A DNA stretch of 52,872 nt. Source: JBCFBK01 sp038562555. Its GTDB lineage: Bacteria; Bacteroidota; Bacteroidia; Bacteroidales; Prolixibacteraceae. The notes under the pieces are model-generated. The model was not told the origin of the DNA. It ran no database searches and saw only the letters and a list, made by a program, of their open reading frames with translations. The stretch covers positions 1 to 52,872 of the forward strand of contig JBCFBK010000041.1 in NCBI GenBank assembly GCA_038562555.1. Direction: 5' to 3'. Positions within the stretch are counted from its first letter, which is position 1. Every line of letters begins with the position of its first letter. This document shows, piece after piece, positions 1 through 9,345 of the stretch. The position numbers and the translations under genes are program-made.

Positions 1-1
1 G

Positions 2-1192
2 ATTCAAAGTAACGTCAGATTACACCTTGATAATAAGGCTGTTATACTGGGAACGAATGATACCGGAAAATATAAAAGCTTCAATCTCAGACGGGGGAAT
101 CCCGACCATCCTGTTCATTTGCCGGTAAAGGGAAATTCCAGGTGGTCGCGTTCGCTTATATTATTTGACAATGTGCAGAATGCAGCCATGACCGGTACCG
201 GGACAATTGATGGGGGCACTCTCATTGATAAGCAGGGAGAAGAAGGATTCCGGGGGCCACATGGCATTCTGATCGGAGAATCGTCAAATATAAAAATATC
301 CGGATTGAGAATATCACGATCAGGCAACTACAATATCCTGGCCACGCATGTGAAAGATGTGGAATTGACCAATCTGACGATCACCGAAGGATCAGACGGC
401 ATTCATATCCGGGGTGGCAAAAATATCCGGATTGAAAACTGTAAGATCTATACCAGCGATGATGCCATTGCAGGCGGATATTGGGAAAACACGCTGATTT
501 CAGACTGCCTGATCAATAGTTCATGCAACGGTGTGCGGTTAATTTTGCCGGCAACAAACCTTGAAATTAAAGATTGTGAAATTTCCGGCCCCGGCGTTTT
601 TGGTCACAGGCGGGGATCGCTGAACAATCCGCTGGTGACCAATTCGCTGACAGGAATTTTGATGCAGCCGGGAGCCTGGGGAATTGGTCCCGGAACCCTG
701 GAGCAGGTATTCATTCACAACATTCGGATCAGAGACTTCCAGACGGCTTTGACCATTGTCTTGAATGAAGGCAACAATGGAAATCATATCCGGGTAGAAG
801 ATGTCACAGCAACCGGGATTTACGGGAATGCCTGCTCGGTGGAAGCCTGGGCCGACGGGAGCAAATTTGACAATGTTCTGTTCAGAAATTTAGCGATTAC
901 TTATCATATTGCTGACGAATCGGTTTTAAAAACGTCAGGTTTTGAAAGACCCCGGACCGAGTCCAGACCACTTCCCTTTTGGGGGTTTTACGTGCGTAAT
1001 GTACACGATATCGCTTTTGAAAACGTTCATCTTGATTACACGGGCACGGAGACACGCCCGATGCTGGGATTTGATAACGTAGATTACGTACAATTAAACG
1101 GGTTGTCGTATCGCCTGGTGCCGGGGGTCGATGCGTTCAGGTACTCCGGGGAAACGAAAATCACGAATGTAAATTCCAAACCTTTTAACTGA
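2..1192 (+). CDS. GH28-like right-handed beta-helix protein (5' truncated by window edge)
   Basis: The frame is open from base 2, so the gene begins outside the window; the TTG at 119 is internal. The first visible residues (SNVRLHLDNKAVILGTND) match the early strand of GH28 polygalacturonase-like beta-helices. Further on come GSDGIHI, TSDDAI and CNGVRLI, which occupy the places of the GH28 motifs NTDG, DD and the following turn. Repeated short strands such as NIRIENCKI and NLEIKDCEI fit a parallel beta-helix. The likely role is extracellular or periplasmic cleavage of a pectin-type or other plant polysaccharide; the substrate cannot be read from sequence. It ends 8 bp before the DUF1080 gene, so the two are probably cotranscribed. 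A lyase or a non-catalytic beta-helix is possible. Confidence 0.75.
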   Translation: MQSNVRLHLDNKAVILGTNDTGKYKSFNLRRGNPDHPVHLPVKGNSRWSRSLILFDNVQNAAMTGTGTIDGGTLIDKQGEEGFRGPHGILIGESSNIKISGLRISRSGNYNILATHVKDVELTNLTITEGSDGIHIRGGKNIRIENCKIYTSDDAIAGGYWENTLISDCLINSSCNGVRLILPATNLEIKDCEISGPGVFGHRRGSLNNPLVTNSLTGILMQPGAWGIGPGTLEQVFIHNIRIRDFQTALTIVLNEGNNGNHIRVEDVTATGIYGNACSVEAWADGSKFDNVLFRNLAITYHIADESVLKTSGFERPRTESRPLPFWGFYVRNVHDIAFENVHLDYTGTETRPMLGFDNVDYVQLNGLSYRLVPGVDAFRYSGETKITNVNSKPFN

Positions 1193-1200
1193 AATAAGGG

Positions 1201-2085
1201 ATGAAAAAAAGAAAAAAAGCAATTAAAGCAGCGGTTGCACTGATGCTGATGTGTGTGTTGTGTTCTTCTGGCAGGCGGGACGAATGGAGACGCTTGCTCG
1301 ACAATGACCTGACTCAATGGGAAACTTACCTCAGTTACAGGCACGGAGCCGGTTACAACGGACAGCTTCCTCGGGATGAGGAAGGAAAACCCGTTAAGCC
1401 GATTGGCTACAATAAAAGCGGATATGATGTCTTTTCGGTTATCGATCAGGACGGCACGCCGGTATTGAAAATATCCGGAGAGATTTATGGATGTCTTTTT
1501 ACGAAACAGGAATTTGGAAACTACCATCTTCGGCTGAAAGTGAAATTTGGAACAAAAAAATGGGATCCCCGGTTGAATGAGCCGATGGACTCGGGCCTAT
1601 TGTACCATTCACAGGGAGCATGCGGAGTTGATTACTGGCGGTCATGGATGCTGGCACAGGAATTTCAGATTATGGAAGGAGGTTTTGGCGATTACTGGTC
1701 CATCGCCAACAGCGGATGCCGCATCAGGATGAAAGATCCGGAGAGCAGAAACGATATGGGGATTTATGATCCTGACGGGACAGACACGCCCATGGGAGCA
1801 GGCGGGAACAGGAGTGGTTTTGTTCAGCACAGTGCCGATTACGGGAAACCTGGCGAATGGAATGAAGTAGAGTTAATCTGTTTTGAAGATAAAAGTATTC
1901 ACATCGTTAACGGGCATGCGGTAATGGCCCTCTCGCGATCTGTATACGGGGATGGAGAGTCACTTAAACCGCTTATAAAAGGAAAGATCCAGTTGCAGAG
2001 CGAGGCCGCTGAGGTTTTTTATAAGGATATTGAAATCAGGGCTATCCGCGAGATACCAAATCACTTCAAGAAACTCTTCCGGTAA
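1201..2085 (+). CDS. DUF1080 (3-keto-disaccharide hydrolase-type) secreted protein
   Basis: A protein of 294 residues with a basic N-terminus and hydrophobic stretch (about residues 7-22), so it is probably exported; two Cys residues there are poor lipobox matches. The body resembles the DUF1080 / 3-keto-disaccharide hydrolase family (LamG-like jelly roll): SGLLYHSQGACGVDYWRSWMLAQEFQIMEG-type text around residues 135-165, then a GEWNEVELIC strand and HIVNGHAVMAL, all typical of the fold. Family members act on glycosides, in some cases 3-keto-glucosides. It lies between two GH28-like genes, 8 bp after one and 21 bp before the next, which supports a shared glycan-degradation job. The family is clear; the substrate is not. 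Confidence 0.75.
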   Translation: MKKRKKAIKAAVALMLMCVLCSSGRRDEWRRLLDNDLTQWETYLSYRHGAGYNGQLPRDEEGKPVKPIGYNKSGYDVFSVIDQDGTPVLKISGEIYGCLFTKQEFGNYHLRLKVKFGTKKWDPRLNEPMDSGLLYHSQGACGVDYWRSWMLAQEFQIMEGGFGDYWSIANSGCRIRMKDPESRNDMGIYDPDGTDTPMGAGGNRSGFVQHSADYGKPGEWNEVELICFEDKSIHIVNGHAVMALSRSVYGDGESLKPLIKGKIQLQSEAAEVFYKDIEIRAIREIPNHFKKLFR

Positions 2086-2106
2086 ATCTATTTTAAAACG
2101 ACACAC

Positions 2107-3558
2107 ATGAAGAGAACTATCTGCATCCCGATTATATGGGTTATTCTCATCCTGCTAAATGGACAAGTTCACGCAGAAGAGAAACGATACCTGATCTACC
2201 CGGCTCCTGAAGGAGAAGTACTGAATACGGTTTACCGGGTGAAGGTTGAGGGCGAAAGCGTTCCGGTTTATCCGTTCAAAGTGGCGCCAAAAGATCAGCA
2301 GTTACGATGGAAAGCGATGGACGATAAAAAGAACTCGGCCGATTATTATGAACGAGCAGCATTCGCTTCTTTTGACCTGAAGGATGAAGTCACTGTTGAA
2401 GTATCGGCTCAAAAACCTATCCGCTCAGTTCAGATACTGCCGGTATCGGCCGGGGTCATCCCTCATATTCAAGGGAATGTTGTCTCTTTTAAAATACCGT
2501 CACCGATCAATCTCACCATTGAAATCAATGGTGAATGGGTCCGTTCCCTGCACCTGTTTATCAATCCTTCTGAGGAGAATATTCCCGATCCGGATAATCC
2601 CGATGTCATTTACTTCGGGCCAGGCATTCATGAAGTCAGTAATCTGGTTATCGGCAACAACAAAACCGTATATGTAGCGGGGGGCGCCATTGTCCGGGGG
2701 ATTATTAAACAGGAAGAGCCGTATACAATAAGTGGCTACAGCGGACTTCGGCTTTATACGCCCACCTTTCACCTTAAGGGAAAGAACATTACCTTCCGGG
2801 GACGAGGGATTATTGACGGCAGCCTCTGTACCACCCATTCGCGGTTCATGATCTTTGTTGAGGGGGCTGATATTAATCTGGAAGGCGTTATTTTACGTGA
2901 TGCCAGTCACTGGACCATCCCGGTGAGAAGATCGGACCGCGTGCACATTGACAATCTAAAGTTACTTGGCTATCGGGCCAACTCCGATGGCATCGATATC
3001 TGTAACAGCCGCGACATCCTCGTTGAGAATTGCTTTATCAGGACGCTTGATGATCTGGTTGTCGTAAAATCGGATGAAGGAGATGGCGAAACGAGGAGTA
3101 TTGTGACCCGAAAATGTGTTTTGTGGAATGAAGTTGCCCACGCTTTAAGTCTTGGTGCGGAGATTAGTGAAGATATTGATGGAGTATTGTTCACTGACTG
3201 CGATATCATCCATGACAAGGGAAGAGAATGGACGCTAAGGATCTTTCACGCCGATGCGGCCCTGGTCAAAAATGTGCGCTTCGAGAATATACGGGTCGAA
3301 GAGACCAAAAGATTCGTCTCTTTATGGATCAACAAAGCAGTCTGGACCAGGAATGAAGAACGGGGACGGATCCAAAATGTGGTCTTCAAAAATATAAAGG
3401 CTAAAGGCGAAGCGCCGATCGTGGAACTGCTCGGATTTGACCAGGAGCATTTAGTCGAAGATGTGCTGTTTGAAAATGTTTCTTTTAATAACAAAACTCT
3501 TCAAATGAAAAATATTCAGACTAATGCTTTTGTCAAAAGACTCTCAGTTATTCCTTAA
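2107..3558 (+). CDS. GH28-like (polygalacturonase-type) beta-helix hydrolase
   Basis: A protein of 483 residues with a signal peptide (about residues 1-23, ending VHAEE). An N-terminal beta-rich region (about 24-160) precedes a beta-helix. Motifs include ANSDGIDICNS and RTLDDLVVVKS, corresponding to the GH28 NTDG and DD acid residues, and AHALSLGAE where GH28 enzymes carry GHG. Strand repeats such as ILVENCFI and VLFTDCDI continue to the end. It probably hydrolyses an acidic or decorated plant polysaccharide outside the cytoplasm. It is the last gene of the left-edge operon and its end overlaps the end of the convergent oxidoreductase gene by 11 bp. Exact specificity is open; the GHG and RIK motifs are not canonical. 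Confidence 0.75.
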   Translation: MKRTICIPIIWVILILLNGQVHAEEKRYLIYPAPEGEVLNTVYRVKVEGESVPVYPFKVAPKDQQLRWKAMDDKKNSADYYERAAFASFDLKDEVTVEVSAQKPIRSVQILPVSAGVIPHIQGNVVSFKIPSPINLTIEINGEWVRSLHLFINPSEENIPDPDNPDVIYFGPGIHEVSNLVIGNNKTVYVAGGAIVRGIIKQEEPYTISGYSGLRLYTPTFHLKGKNITFRGRGIIDGSLCTTHSRFMIFVEGADINLEGVILRDASHWTIPVRRSDRVHIDNLKLLGYRANSDGIDICNSRDILVENCFIRTLDDLVVVKSDEGDGETRSIVTRKCVLWNEVAHALSLGAEISEDIDGVLFTDCDIIHDKGREWTLRIFHADAALVKNVRFENIRVEETKRFVSLWINKAVWTRNEERGRIQNVVFKNIKAKGEAPIVELLGFDQEHLVEDVLFENVSFNNKTLQMKNIQTNAFVKRLSVIP

Positions 3559-4489
3559 TCGCCGCCTGAATGCCCCCTGCCCGGTTAAATTCCTCTGCAG
3601 CCAGCTCGTTGTTTATTGCTGCGCCGCCAAGGGTGCCCGATGCGACCGCAACCGAGACCGCCCGCATGCCTGAATTATCTCCGCAGGCGTAAACTCCTTC
3701 CACACTGGTTTTTTGGAAGTGATCCACCTTGAGCAATCCCTGTTCGGTCAATTCACAACCTAACTCCTCAGGGATTGCACAATGCTGGACAAAATCGGGC
3801 CTTGAATAAATTGCGTTCAACGAAAGCTTCTCCCCGCTTTTAAAAATGACCTGTCTGATTTTCCCGTTTTCGTGCTCAAGATGATCAATTTCATCTTCAA
3901 TAATCCGGATATTGTTTTTGGCGATCTTATCGGTCTGCTCTGCAGATAAGGTTGATTTTCCGTTGGTTAACAAACATAGATCACGTGTCCAGTTAAATAT
4001 TAATTGCGCATAGTGAGCGGCAGCTTCTCCGTTCGCGATGATCCCCGTTTTTTCGTTCCTGACTTCATATCCATGGCAGTAAGGACAGTGTAAAACCGAT
4101 ATTCCCCAGCATTCGGAGAAACCGCTGATGTCGGGCATGATGTCTTTCAGCCCCGTCGCAAATACCAATTTATTTGCAGTGAACACAGCGCCCGTTTGTG
4201 TTTTTATTTCAAATCCCCTCTTCGCTTTTCTTCCGTCGACGGCTGTTCCTTCGTGAAATTTCACCGTGTCGTATTCTAAAACCTGGATCTTCGCCTGACG
4301 GCTTATTCCCGCAGGTGTTTCACCATCGTGTGTGAGGAAATTATGCGAATGCGGTGTTTGCCTGTTACAGGGAATCCCGCTGTCGATGACCAGCACCTCT
4401 CTCAGGGCGCGGCCCAAACTCATGGCAGCAGAAAGCCCGGCATAACTCCCGCCGACAATAATCACTTCAAATTCCTGGCTGTTCTTCAT
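3548..4489 (-). CDS. Thioredoxin-reductase-like NAD(P)/FAD-dependent oxidoreductase
   Basis: A 313-residue protein with an N-terminal FAD-binding Rossmann motif (VGGSYAGLSAA, about residues 12-22) and a redox-active pair in HCPYCHGYE (Cys135 and Cys138). FATGLKD near 110 and YACGDNSG near the C-terminus are further FAD-binding signatures of the family. The CPYC pair is in the place of CATC/CAVC in thioredoxin reductase, but the usual second GxGxxG is replaced by ANGEAAAHYA. This is typical of the wider thioredoxin-reductase-like group rather than true TrxB. It is convergent with the GH operon and divergent from the GntR gene. The electron acceptor is unknown; a dithiol oxidase or a ferredoxin/thioredoxin-linked role are both possible. 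Confidence 0.85.
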   Translation of the reverse strand: MKNSQEFEVIIVGGSYAGLSAAMSLGRALREVLVIDSGIPCNRQTPHSHNFLTHDGETPAGISRQAKIQVLEYDTVKFHEGTAVDGRKAKRGFEIKTQTGAVFTANKLVFATGLKDIMPDISGFSECWGISVLHCPYCHGYEVRNEKTGIIANGEAAAHYAQLIFNWTRDLCLLTNGKSTLSAEQTDKIAKNNIRIIEDEIDHLEHENGKIRQVIFKSGEKLSLNAIYSRPDFVQHCAIPEELGCELTEQGLLKVDHFQKTSVEGVYACGDNSGMRAVSVAVASGTLGGAAINNELAAEEFNRAGGIQAAIKE

Positions 4490-4659
4490 GGTTCTTCGTC
4501 TTTATTAAGTTTAAAAACACCTCAGGTGAGCCAAAGGTTGCATCCGGGAGCAAGCGAAAGCCGCAACGTTGCAGGTATTCAGGATCTCCGCAGACCATCT
4601 GATTAATTAAGAATCTGTCCAAATTATTGCCGGCACATGAAAAGGATGATTAATTCCTA

Positions 4660-4690
4660 TATCTTTGTAGTATAGTATAGCACAGTATAG
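4660..4690 (+). promoter_or_regulatory. Candidate -7 box and pentanucleotide repeat upstream of the GntR gene
   Basis: TATCTTTG at 4660-4667 matches the Bacteroidota -7 consensus TAnnTTTG. No convincing TTG is found at the usual distance upstream. Directly after it, 4670-4690 reads as four GTATA-type units in a row (GTATA GTATA GCACA GTATA, then G). The repeat lies between the -7 box and the start codon at 4708, where an autoregulatory operator for a GntR protein would fit. Confidence 0.4.
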
Positions 4691-4707
4691 ATTCAATTAT
4701 TTTTTGA

Positions 4708-5721
4708 ATGGTTCCCGTCATTAAAATCGATAAAACATTAGCCACGCCTGTATATCAGCAAATTGTCAATTCCGTGTTATCACACATTGAAGATGGATAT
4801 CTGGGCCTGGGAGCACAGATCCCGTCTATTAATCAGGTGTCCCGCGATTATCACCTGGCCCGTGAAACAGTTGTGAAGGCATTTAAAATTCTTCAGGAAC
4901 AGGGTATTATCAGCGCCGTCCACGGGAAGGGGTATTTTGTTTCCTCACTTCAATTCCAGGTTCAAAACCGGATGTTTGTTCTTTTTGACACATTCAGTTC
5001 CTACAAGGAAGTGATCTTTCGTGCCATCCAGGAACATACAGGAAAGGATGCTTTGATCGACATGTATTTCCATCACTATAATTTCAGAGTTTTTGAGCGA
5101 ACAATTGCTGAAAGCGTTGGAAAATACCAGTCGTATGTGGTTATGCCGATGGAGCACGATCGTTTGGATGAGGTTTTGAAAGTTGTTCCGCCAGATAAGC
5201 TTTACTTGCTGGATGTTAAGCCCATTGATTCATCGGTCAGCTATCCTGGTGTTTTTCAGGATTTCGAGCAGGATATTTTTAATGCGTTGAGTTCCATAAG
5301 TGCGTCATGCCGGAAATACAGCAAATTGATCCTGGTGTTCCGGAACCAGATCACGGATCCGCCGGCGGGCATTGTAAAAGGGTTTATCCGGTTTTGCAAC
5401 ACCAATCATTTCGATTCTCTTGTTCTCCGTACGCCCCTGAACGCTCGCAAGCCCCGGCAAGGAGAGGCGTATGTAATCATTGACGATGAAGATCTGGTTT
5501 ACCTGGTTGAACAGACTCAGAGTCTTGGTCTTCAGCCGGGTCGTGATTTAGGACTGATTTCCTATAATGAAACGTCGCTTAAAAAAATCGCCGCCTGTGG
5601 AATTTCTGTCCTGTCGACCGATTTTGCTGCAATGGGTAAACAGATCGCCGAAATGGTAACCGCCGGAAAGAATGAAATCAGATACAATCCCTTCCGCTTT
5701 ATTGACCGCGGATCTTTTTAA
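4708..5721 (+). CDS. GntR-family regulator with a LacI-like sugar-binding C-terminal domain
   Basis: The 337-residue protein starts with a GntR winged helix (about residues 8-75; PVYQQIVNSVL, then IPSINQVSRDYHLARETV and the wing GKGYFVSS). The remaining ~260 residues resemble a periplasmic-binding-protein-like effector domain (GRDLGLISYNETSLKKI, then GISVLSTDFAAMGKQIAEM), as in AraR-type GntR/LacI hybrids. It probably binds a sugar or sugar derivative and controls the neighbouring glycan genes. It is followed after 80 bp by the UroD-like gene and then by the GH120 gene on the same strand. The direct GTATA repeat before its start may be its own operator. The effector is unknown. Confidence 0.85.
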   Translation: MVPVIKIDKTLATPVYQQIVNSVLSHIEDGYLGLGAQIPSINQVSRDYHLARETVVKAFKILQEQGIISAVHGKGYFVSSLQFQVQNRMFVLFDTFSSYKEVIFRAIQEHTGKDALIDMYFHHYNFRVFERTIAESVGKYQSYVVMPMEHDRLDEVLKVVPPDKLYLLDVKPIDSSVSYPGVFQDFEQDIFNALSSISASCRKYSKLILVFRNQITDPPAGIVKGFIRFCNTNHFDSLVLRTPLNARKPRQGEAYVIIDDEDLVYLVEQTQSLGLQPGRDLGLISYNETSLKKIAACGISVLSTDFAAMGKQIAEMVTAGKNEIRYNPFRFIDRGSF

Positions 5722-5801
5722 AATTAACCGGAAGCACCTGTACCGGTAAAACGAGAATGATTTTCAAAGTAGTATGTTTTTATCTTAAAAAACGATTTAA
5801 T

Positions 5802-7055
5802 ATGAATTCAAAAGAAAGATTTGACCTGACCGTTAATCATAAACAACCCGACCGCATCGTGGTTGACTTAGGCTCGACTGCCGTTACCGGAATTCATGCT
5901 CAGTCTGTTGAAAACCTGAGGAAATATTATGGATTGGAAGCCAAACCGGTGAGAGTAATCGAACCTTATCAGATGCTGGGTCTGATCGATGATGACCTGA
6001 TTGAAGCCATGGGCATTGATGTTATTGGCGCCTGGGGGAAAAACAACATGTTCGGCATTTACAACCACGGGCTAATGAAAGAACTGAAAACATTCTGGGG
6101 ACAAACCGTTCTGGTGCCTGACGGCCTTAACACAACTTACGACGCAAACGGTGATCTGCTGATCTACCCTGAAGGAGATCTTTCAGCGCCTCCCTCCTCC
6201 CGGATGCCCGTGGCAAGTTATTTTTTTGACGCCATCGTGAGGCAGGCGCCCATTATTGAAGAGGAACTGGATGTCCGGGATAATCTGGAAGAATTTACGC
6301 TGATTTCGGAAAACGAACTGGAATTCTGGAAGGAATCGACCCGGAAAGCAAGGGCTACAGGCAAGGCGGTCATTGCAGCTTTAGGGAGTACAGCTCTCGG
6401 AGACATAGCTCTGGTTCCCGGATTACAGGTAAAGCATCCCAAAGGCATCCGTGATATTGCCGAATGGTACATGAGCACCGTTATGCGTCCTGATTACATC
6501 AAAGGTATTTTCGAAAGGCAGACAGAAATTGCCCTGGATAATTTTAGCCGGATTCGTGAGGTGGTCGGGGATAACCTGGATGCCGTTTTCATTTGCGGCA
6601 CCGATTTCGGCACCCAGGAATCAACTTTTTGCGCGCCGGAGCAGTTCGATGATTTATGGCTGCCATATTACCGCCGTATCAACGACTGGGTTCATTCGAA
6701 CACCAACTGGAAAACGTTCAAACATTCGTGCGGGGCAGTGGAATCGTTCATACCGCACTTCATTGAAGCAGGTTTCGATATCATCAACCCGCTACAGTTA
6801 TCGGCTAAAGGAATGGATCCTGCCCACCTGAAAAGGAATTATGGAAAACACCTGGTTTTCTGGGGCGGAGGCGTCGACACACAAAAGACACTCCCTTACG
6901 GGAAGCCCGAACAGGTTCGCAACGAAGTGCTCCGTTTATGCGACATCCTGGGTAAGGATGGCGGCTTTGTATTTAATACGGTACACAATATTCAGGCAAA
7001 TGTACCGGTCGAAAATATTGTGGCTATGATTAACGCAGTAAAGGAGTTTAACTAA
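5802..7055 (+). CDS. Uroporphyrinogen decarboxylase/MtaA-like family protein
   Basis: The chosen start (MNSKERFDLTVNHKQPDR) matches the usual N-terminus of UroD-like family proteins; an upstream in-frame ATG at 5757 would add 15 unlike residues. The 417-residue protein has the family's RIVVDLGSTA early strand and, near residue 308, FKHSCGA: His308 and Cys310 are in the place of the zinc ligands of MtaA/CmuA-type corrinoid methyltransferases. The C-terminal GGFVFNTVHNIQANVP is characteristic of this non-heme clade. It is unlikely to make haem, because the context is glycan degradation and no other haem gene is present. Methyl transfer from a methylated compound is one possibility, but no corrinoid protein is encoded nearby. 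It lies 15 bp before the GH120 gene. Confidence 0.75.
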   Translation: MNSKERFDLTVNHKQPDRIVVDLGSTAVTGIHAQSVENLRKYYGLEAKPVRVIEPYQMLGLIDDDLIEAMGIDVIGAWGKNNMFGIYNHGLMKELKTFWGQTVLVPDGLNTTYDANGDLLIYPEGDLSAPPSSRMPVASYFFDAIVRQAPIIEEELDVRDNLEEFTLISENELEFWKESTRKARATGKAVIAALGSTALGDIALVPGLQVKHPKGIRDIAEWYMSTVMRPDYIKGIFERQTEIALDNFSRIREVVGDNLDAVFICGTDFGTQESTFCAPEQFDDLWLPYYRRINDWVHSNTNWKTFKHSCGAVESFIPHFIEAGFDIINPLQLSAKGMDPAHLKRNYGKHLVFWGGGVDTQKTLPYGKPEQVRNEVLRLCDILGKDGGFVFNTVHNIQANVPVENIVAMINAVKEFN

Positions 7056-7070
7056 ATTAATGCTTGAACG

Positions 7071-8984
7071 ATGAAGTTCAAAAAAAGTAAACTATTGATG
7101 TTTGGCCTTTTGTTATCGGTTGGCATTTCGGCAAAAGAATATCATGTTACGGTCAAAGGTGATGACGGGAACAGCGGTTCAGTGTCAAAACCATTCCGGA
7201 CGATCAGCCGGGCCGCCCGGGAGGCGATGCCCGGTGATGTGGTAACCGTTCATGCCGGTGTTTACCGCGAACAAATCACACCTCCCCGGGGTGGCGATTC
7301 TGATCTGAAGCGGATTGTTTACCAGGCAGTTCCCGGAGAAAAGGTAGAGATTAAAGGCTCTGAAATCATAAAAGGCTGGAACAGACTGGAACATGATACC
7401 TGGGTGGTAAAAATCCCGAATTCGCTTTTCGGAAAATTCAATCCCTATTCAGATCTCATTCAAGGCGATTGGTTTTCGCCCCAGCCTGCAGACCGAAAAT
7501 ACCATACAGGAGCTGTTTACCTGAACGGCGACTGGTTGATGGAGGCTGCTGTTAAGGAGGAGGTCATGCGTCCTGCCGATGGGAAAAACCTGCTTTGGTG
7601 GGGAGAGGTCGATTCCGCCACCACGATCATCCGCGCGCAGTTTAAGCATGTTGACCCCAATCAGGAGAATGTGGAGATCAATGTCCGGCAAACTGTTTTC
7701 TATCCGGATAAACCGTTTATCAATTTCATTACCATTCGCGGTTTTACCATGCAACATGCTGCCACCAACTGGGCTCCGCCTACCGCCGGACAGATGGGAC
7801 TGATCGGGACACACTGGAGCCGGGGATGGATCATCGAAAACAATGTCATCCAATATTCCAAATGCGTCGGGATTGCCCTGGGTAAATACGGCGATGAATG
7901 GGATAATAACCAGACCGAGTCGGCCGAGGGTTATAACGGAACCATCAGGCGGGCTTTGGCTTTTGGGTGGAATAAGGGCACCATTGGCGGACATCTGGTA
8001 CGCAGCAACACGATTGCCTATTGTGAACAGGCAGGAATTGTGGGCAGCATGGGATGTGCCTTTAGTACCGTTCAGGGAAATATTATTCATGACATTCACG
8101 TCAGGCGGTTATTTACCGGCGCCGAGATGGCAGGCATCAAGTTTCACGGAGCCGTGGATGTACGGATCGCCGACAACCATATTTACCGAACCTGTCTGGG
8201 TGTATGGCTCGACTGGATGGCGCAGGGCGCACAGGTGAAAAACAACCTGCTGCACGACAACTCCCTGGATATTTTCCTGGAAGTTAATCATGGTCCCATC
8301 CTGGTGGGCAACAACATTTTGCTTTCGGAGAAGAATTTATTGATGAATTCCTCTGGTGTTGCTTTTGTGCATAATCTTTTCGGAGGAAAAACAGACGTGA
8401 TTGATTATGATGCGCGGTTGACACCTTTCCATAAGCCGCATTCCACATTTGTTGAAGCATTGCATGATAACCCCGGCGGTGGCATCCGATTTTTTAATAA
8501 CCTCTTTACTGAAGGCGGAAACGTCAGCCAATACAGCAATGCCCTGTTGCCGGTTGTATTGGCAGGAAACGTATATACCAAAGGTGCGATTACCATTGCC
8601 AAAAATAAGGAAGGACAAAAGTTTGGGGAAATGAACAGCCGGGCGCAGGAGCAAATGAAAAAATACAAAGCGCAACCTGCCACCGAAACAGAAGCTGTCG
8701 TGGATACCGCATTCAATGCGATGGTGAATTTACTTCAGCAGGACGATCAGACACATATTGAAATCACCCTCGATAAAAAATGGCTGACGATGCAAAAAAG
8801 AAAGCTCGTCACCTCCACGAATCTGGGCAAGGTCGTCGTTCCTGATTTACCCTTTGAAAATCCGGATGGCTCCGGGCTGATAATCGATACTGATTACTTC
8901 GGAAAAAGCCGGAATACACAAAATCCATCGCCCGGTCCGTTTGAAATTCTAGTTTCCGGCAGGCAAAGAATTAAAGTCTGGTAA
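7071..8984 (+). CDS. GH120-type beta-xylosidase (beta-helix glycosidase)
   Basis: A 637-residue protein with a signal peptide (about residues 1-21) and a right-handed beta-helix. From memory it aligns along its length with GH120 beta-xylosidase XylC of Thermoanaerobacterium, including the segments HAATNWAPPTAGQMGLIG, RGWIIENNVI and LGVWLDWMAQGAQV and the C-terminal LIIDTDYFGKS. The catalytic residues described for GH120 are an Asp nucleophile and a Glu acid/base 23 residues apart; here Asp381 (in WLDW) and Glu404 (in FLEVNHGP) have exactly that spacing. It should remove xylose, or a related pentose, from oligosaccharides. It is the last gene of the GntR-UroD-GH120 set and works plausibly downstream of the beta-helix depolymerases at 2-3558. 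Confidence 0.85.
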   Translation: MKFKKSKLLMFGLLLSVGISAKEYHVTVKGDDGNSGSVSKPFRTISRAAREAMPGDVVTVHAGVYREQITPPRGGDSDLKRIVYQAVPGEKVEIKGSEIIKGWNRLEHDTWVVKIPNSLFGKFNPYSDLIQGDWFSPQPADRKYHTGAVYLNGDWLMEAAVKEEVMRPADGKNLLWWGEVDSATTIIRAQFKHVDPNQENVEINVRQTVFYPDKPFINFITIRGFTMQHAATNWAPPTAGQMGLIGTHWSRGWIIENNVIQYSKCVGIALGKYGDEWDNNQTESAEGYNGTIRRALAFGWNKGTIGGHLVRSNTIAYCEQAGIVGSMGCAFSTVQGNIIHDIHVRRLFTGAEMAGIKFHGAVDVRIADNHIYRTCLGVWLDWMAQGAQVKNNLLHDNSLDIFLEVNHGPILVGNNILLSEKNLLMNSSGVAFVHNLFGGKTDVIDYDARLTPFHKPHSTFVEALHDNPGGGIRFFNNLFTEGGNVSQYSNALLPVVLAGNVYTKGAITIAKNKEGQKFGEMNSRAQEQMKKYKAQPATETEAVVDTAFNAMVNLLQQDDQTHIEITLDKKWLTMQKRKLVTSTNLGKVVVPDLPFENPDGSGLIIDTDYFGKSRNTQNPSPGPFEILVSGRQRIKVW

Positions 8985-9345
8985 TAACAGGCCCATCTTT
9001 ATTAAAACACTTGAGACACAAATGAGACCGGCAAGTACAAATATTCAATGATCAATGAGGAAGGGGATCAATGTCGTGTTGTTAGATTTTTATTCTTGTT
9101 TCAGAAACCGCCAATTTTTAGCCTGAACTGGCAAGCTTCAGAGGAAACAAAATGAATTCGAAATCTTAAATTTATAATATCGGATTCGACCTAATCATTA
9201 ATTTCTTTGTCATCGCTCAACCTATCATATAATATCCAAATAGAGGCCTTTTTATTTATTATATGATTGGTTGAGGATATAGATTGATTAATAAGACAAT
9301 TATCGTCACATATTATATTATCTTGGGATACCGGACATGGAAAAA
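8985..9345. other. Non-coding gap between convergent genes
   Basis: This is an AT-rich stretch between the end of the GH120 gene and the end of the convergent transglutaminase-like gene. No convincing ORF, RNA gene or strong terminator hairpin is visible. Confidence 0.5.

Noticed and set aside
4612..4618. AATCTGT upstream of the GntR gene as another MocR site
   Set aside because: There is no second copy 30 bp away and no -7 box at the right distance; it is also far outside the island.
5757..5801. Upstream ATG extending the UroD-like protein by 15 residues
   Set aside because: The added residues do not fit the family, while MNSKERF at 5802 is the usual N-terminus.
9264..9281. ATGATTGGTTGAG-type text shared with about 22973-22990
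   Set aside because: Only about 18 bases match, with no wider similarity or structure, so chance cannot be excluded.
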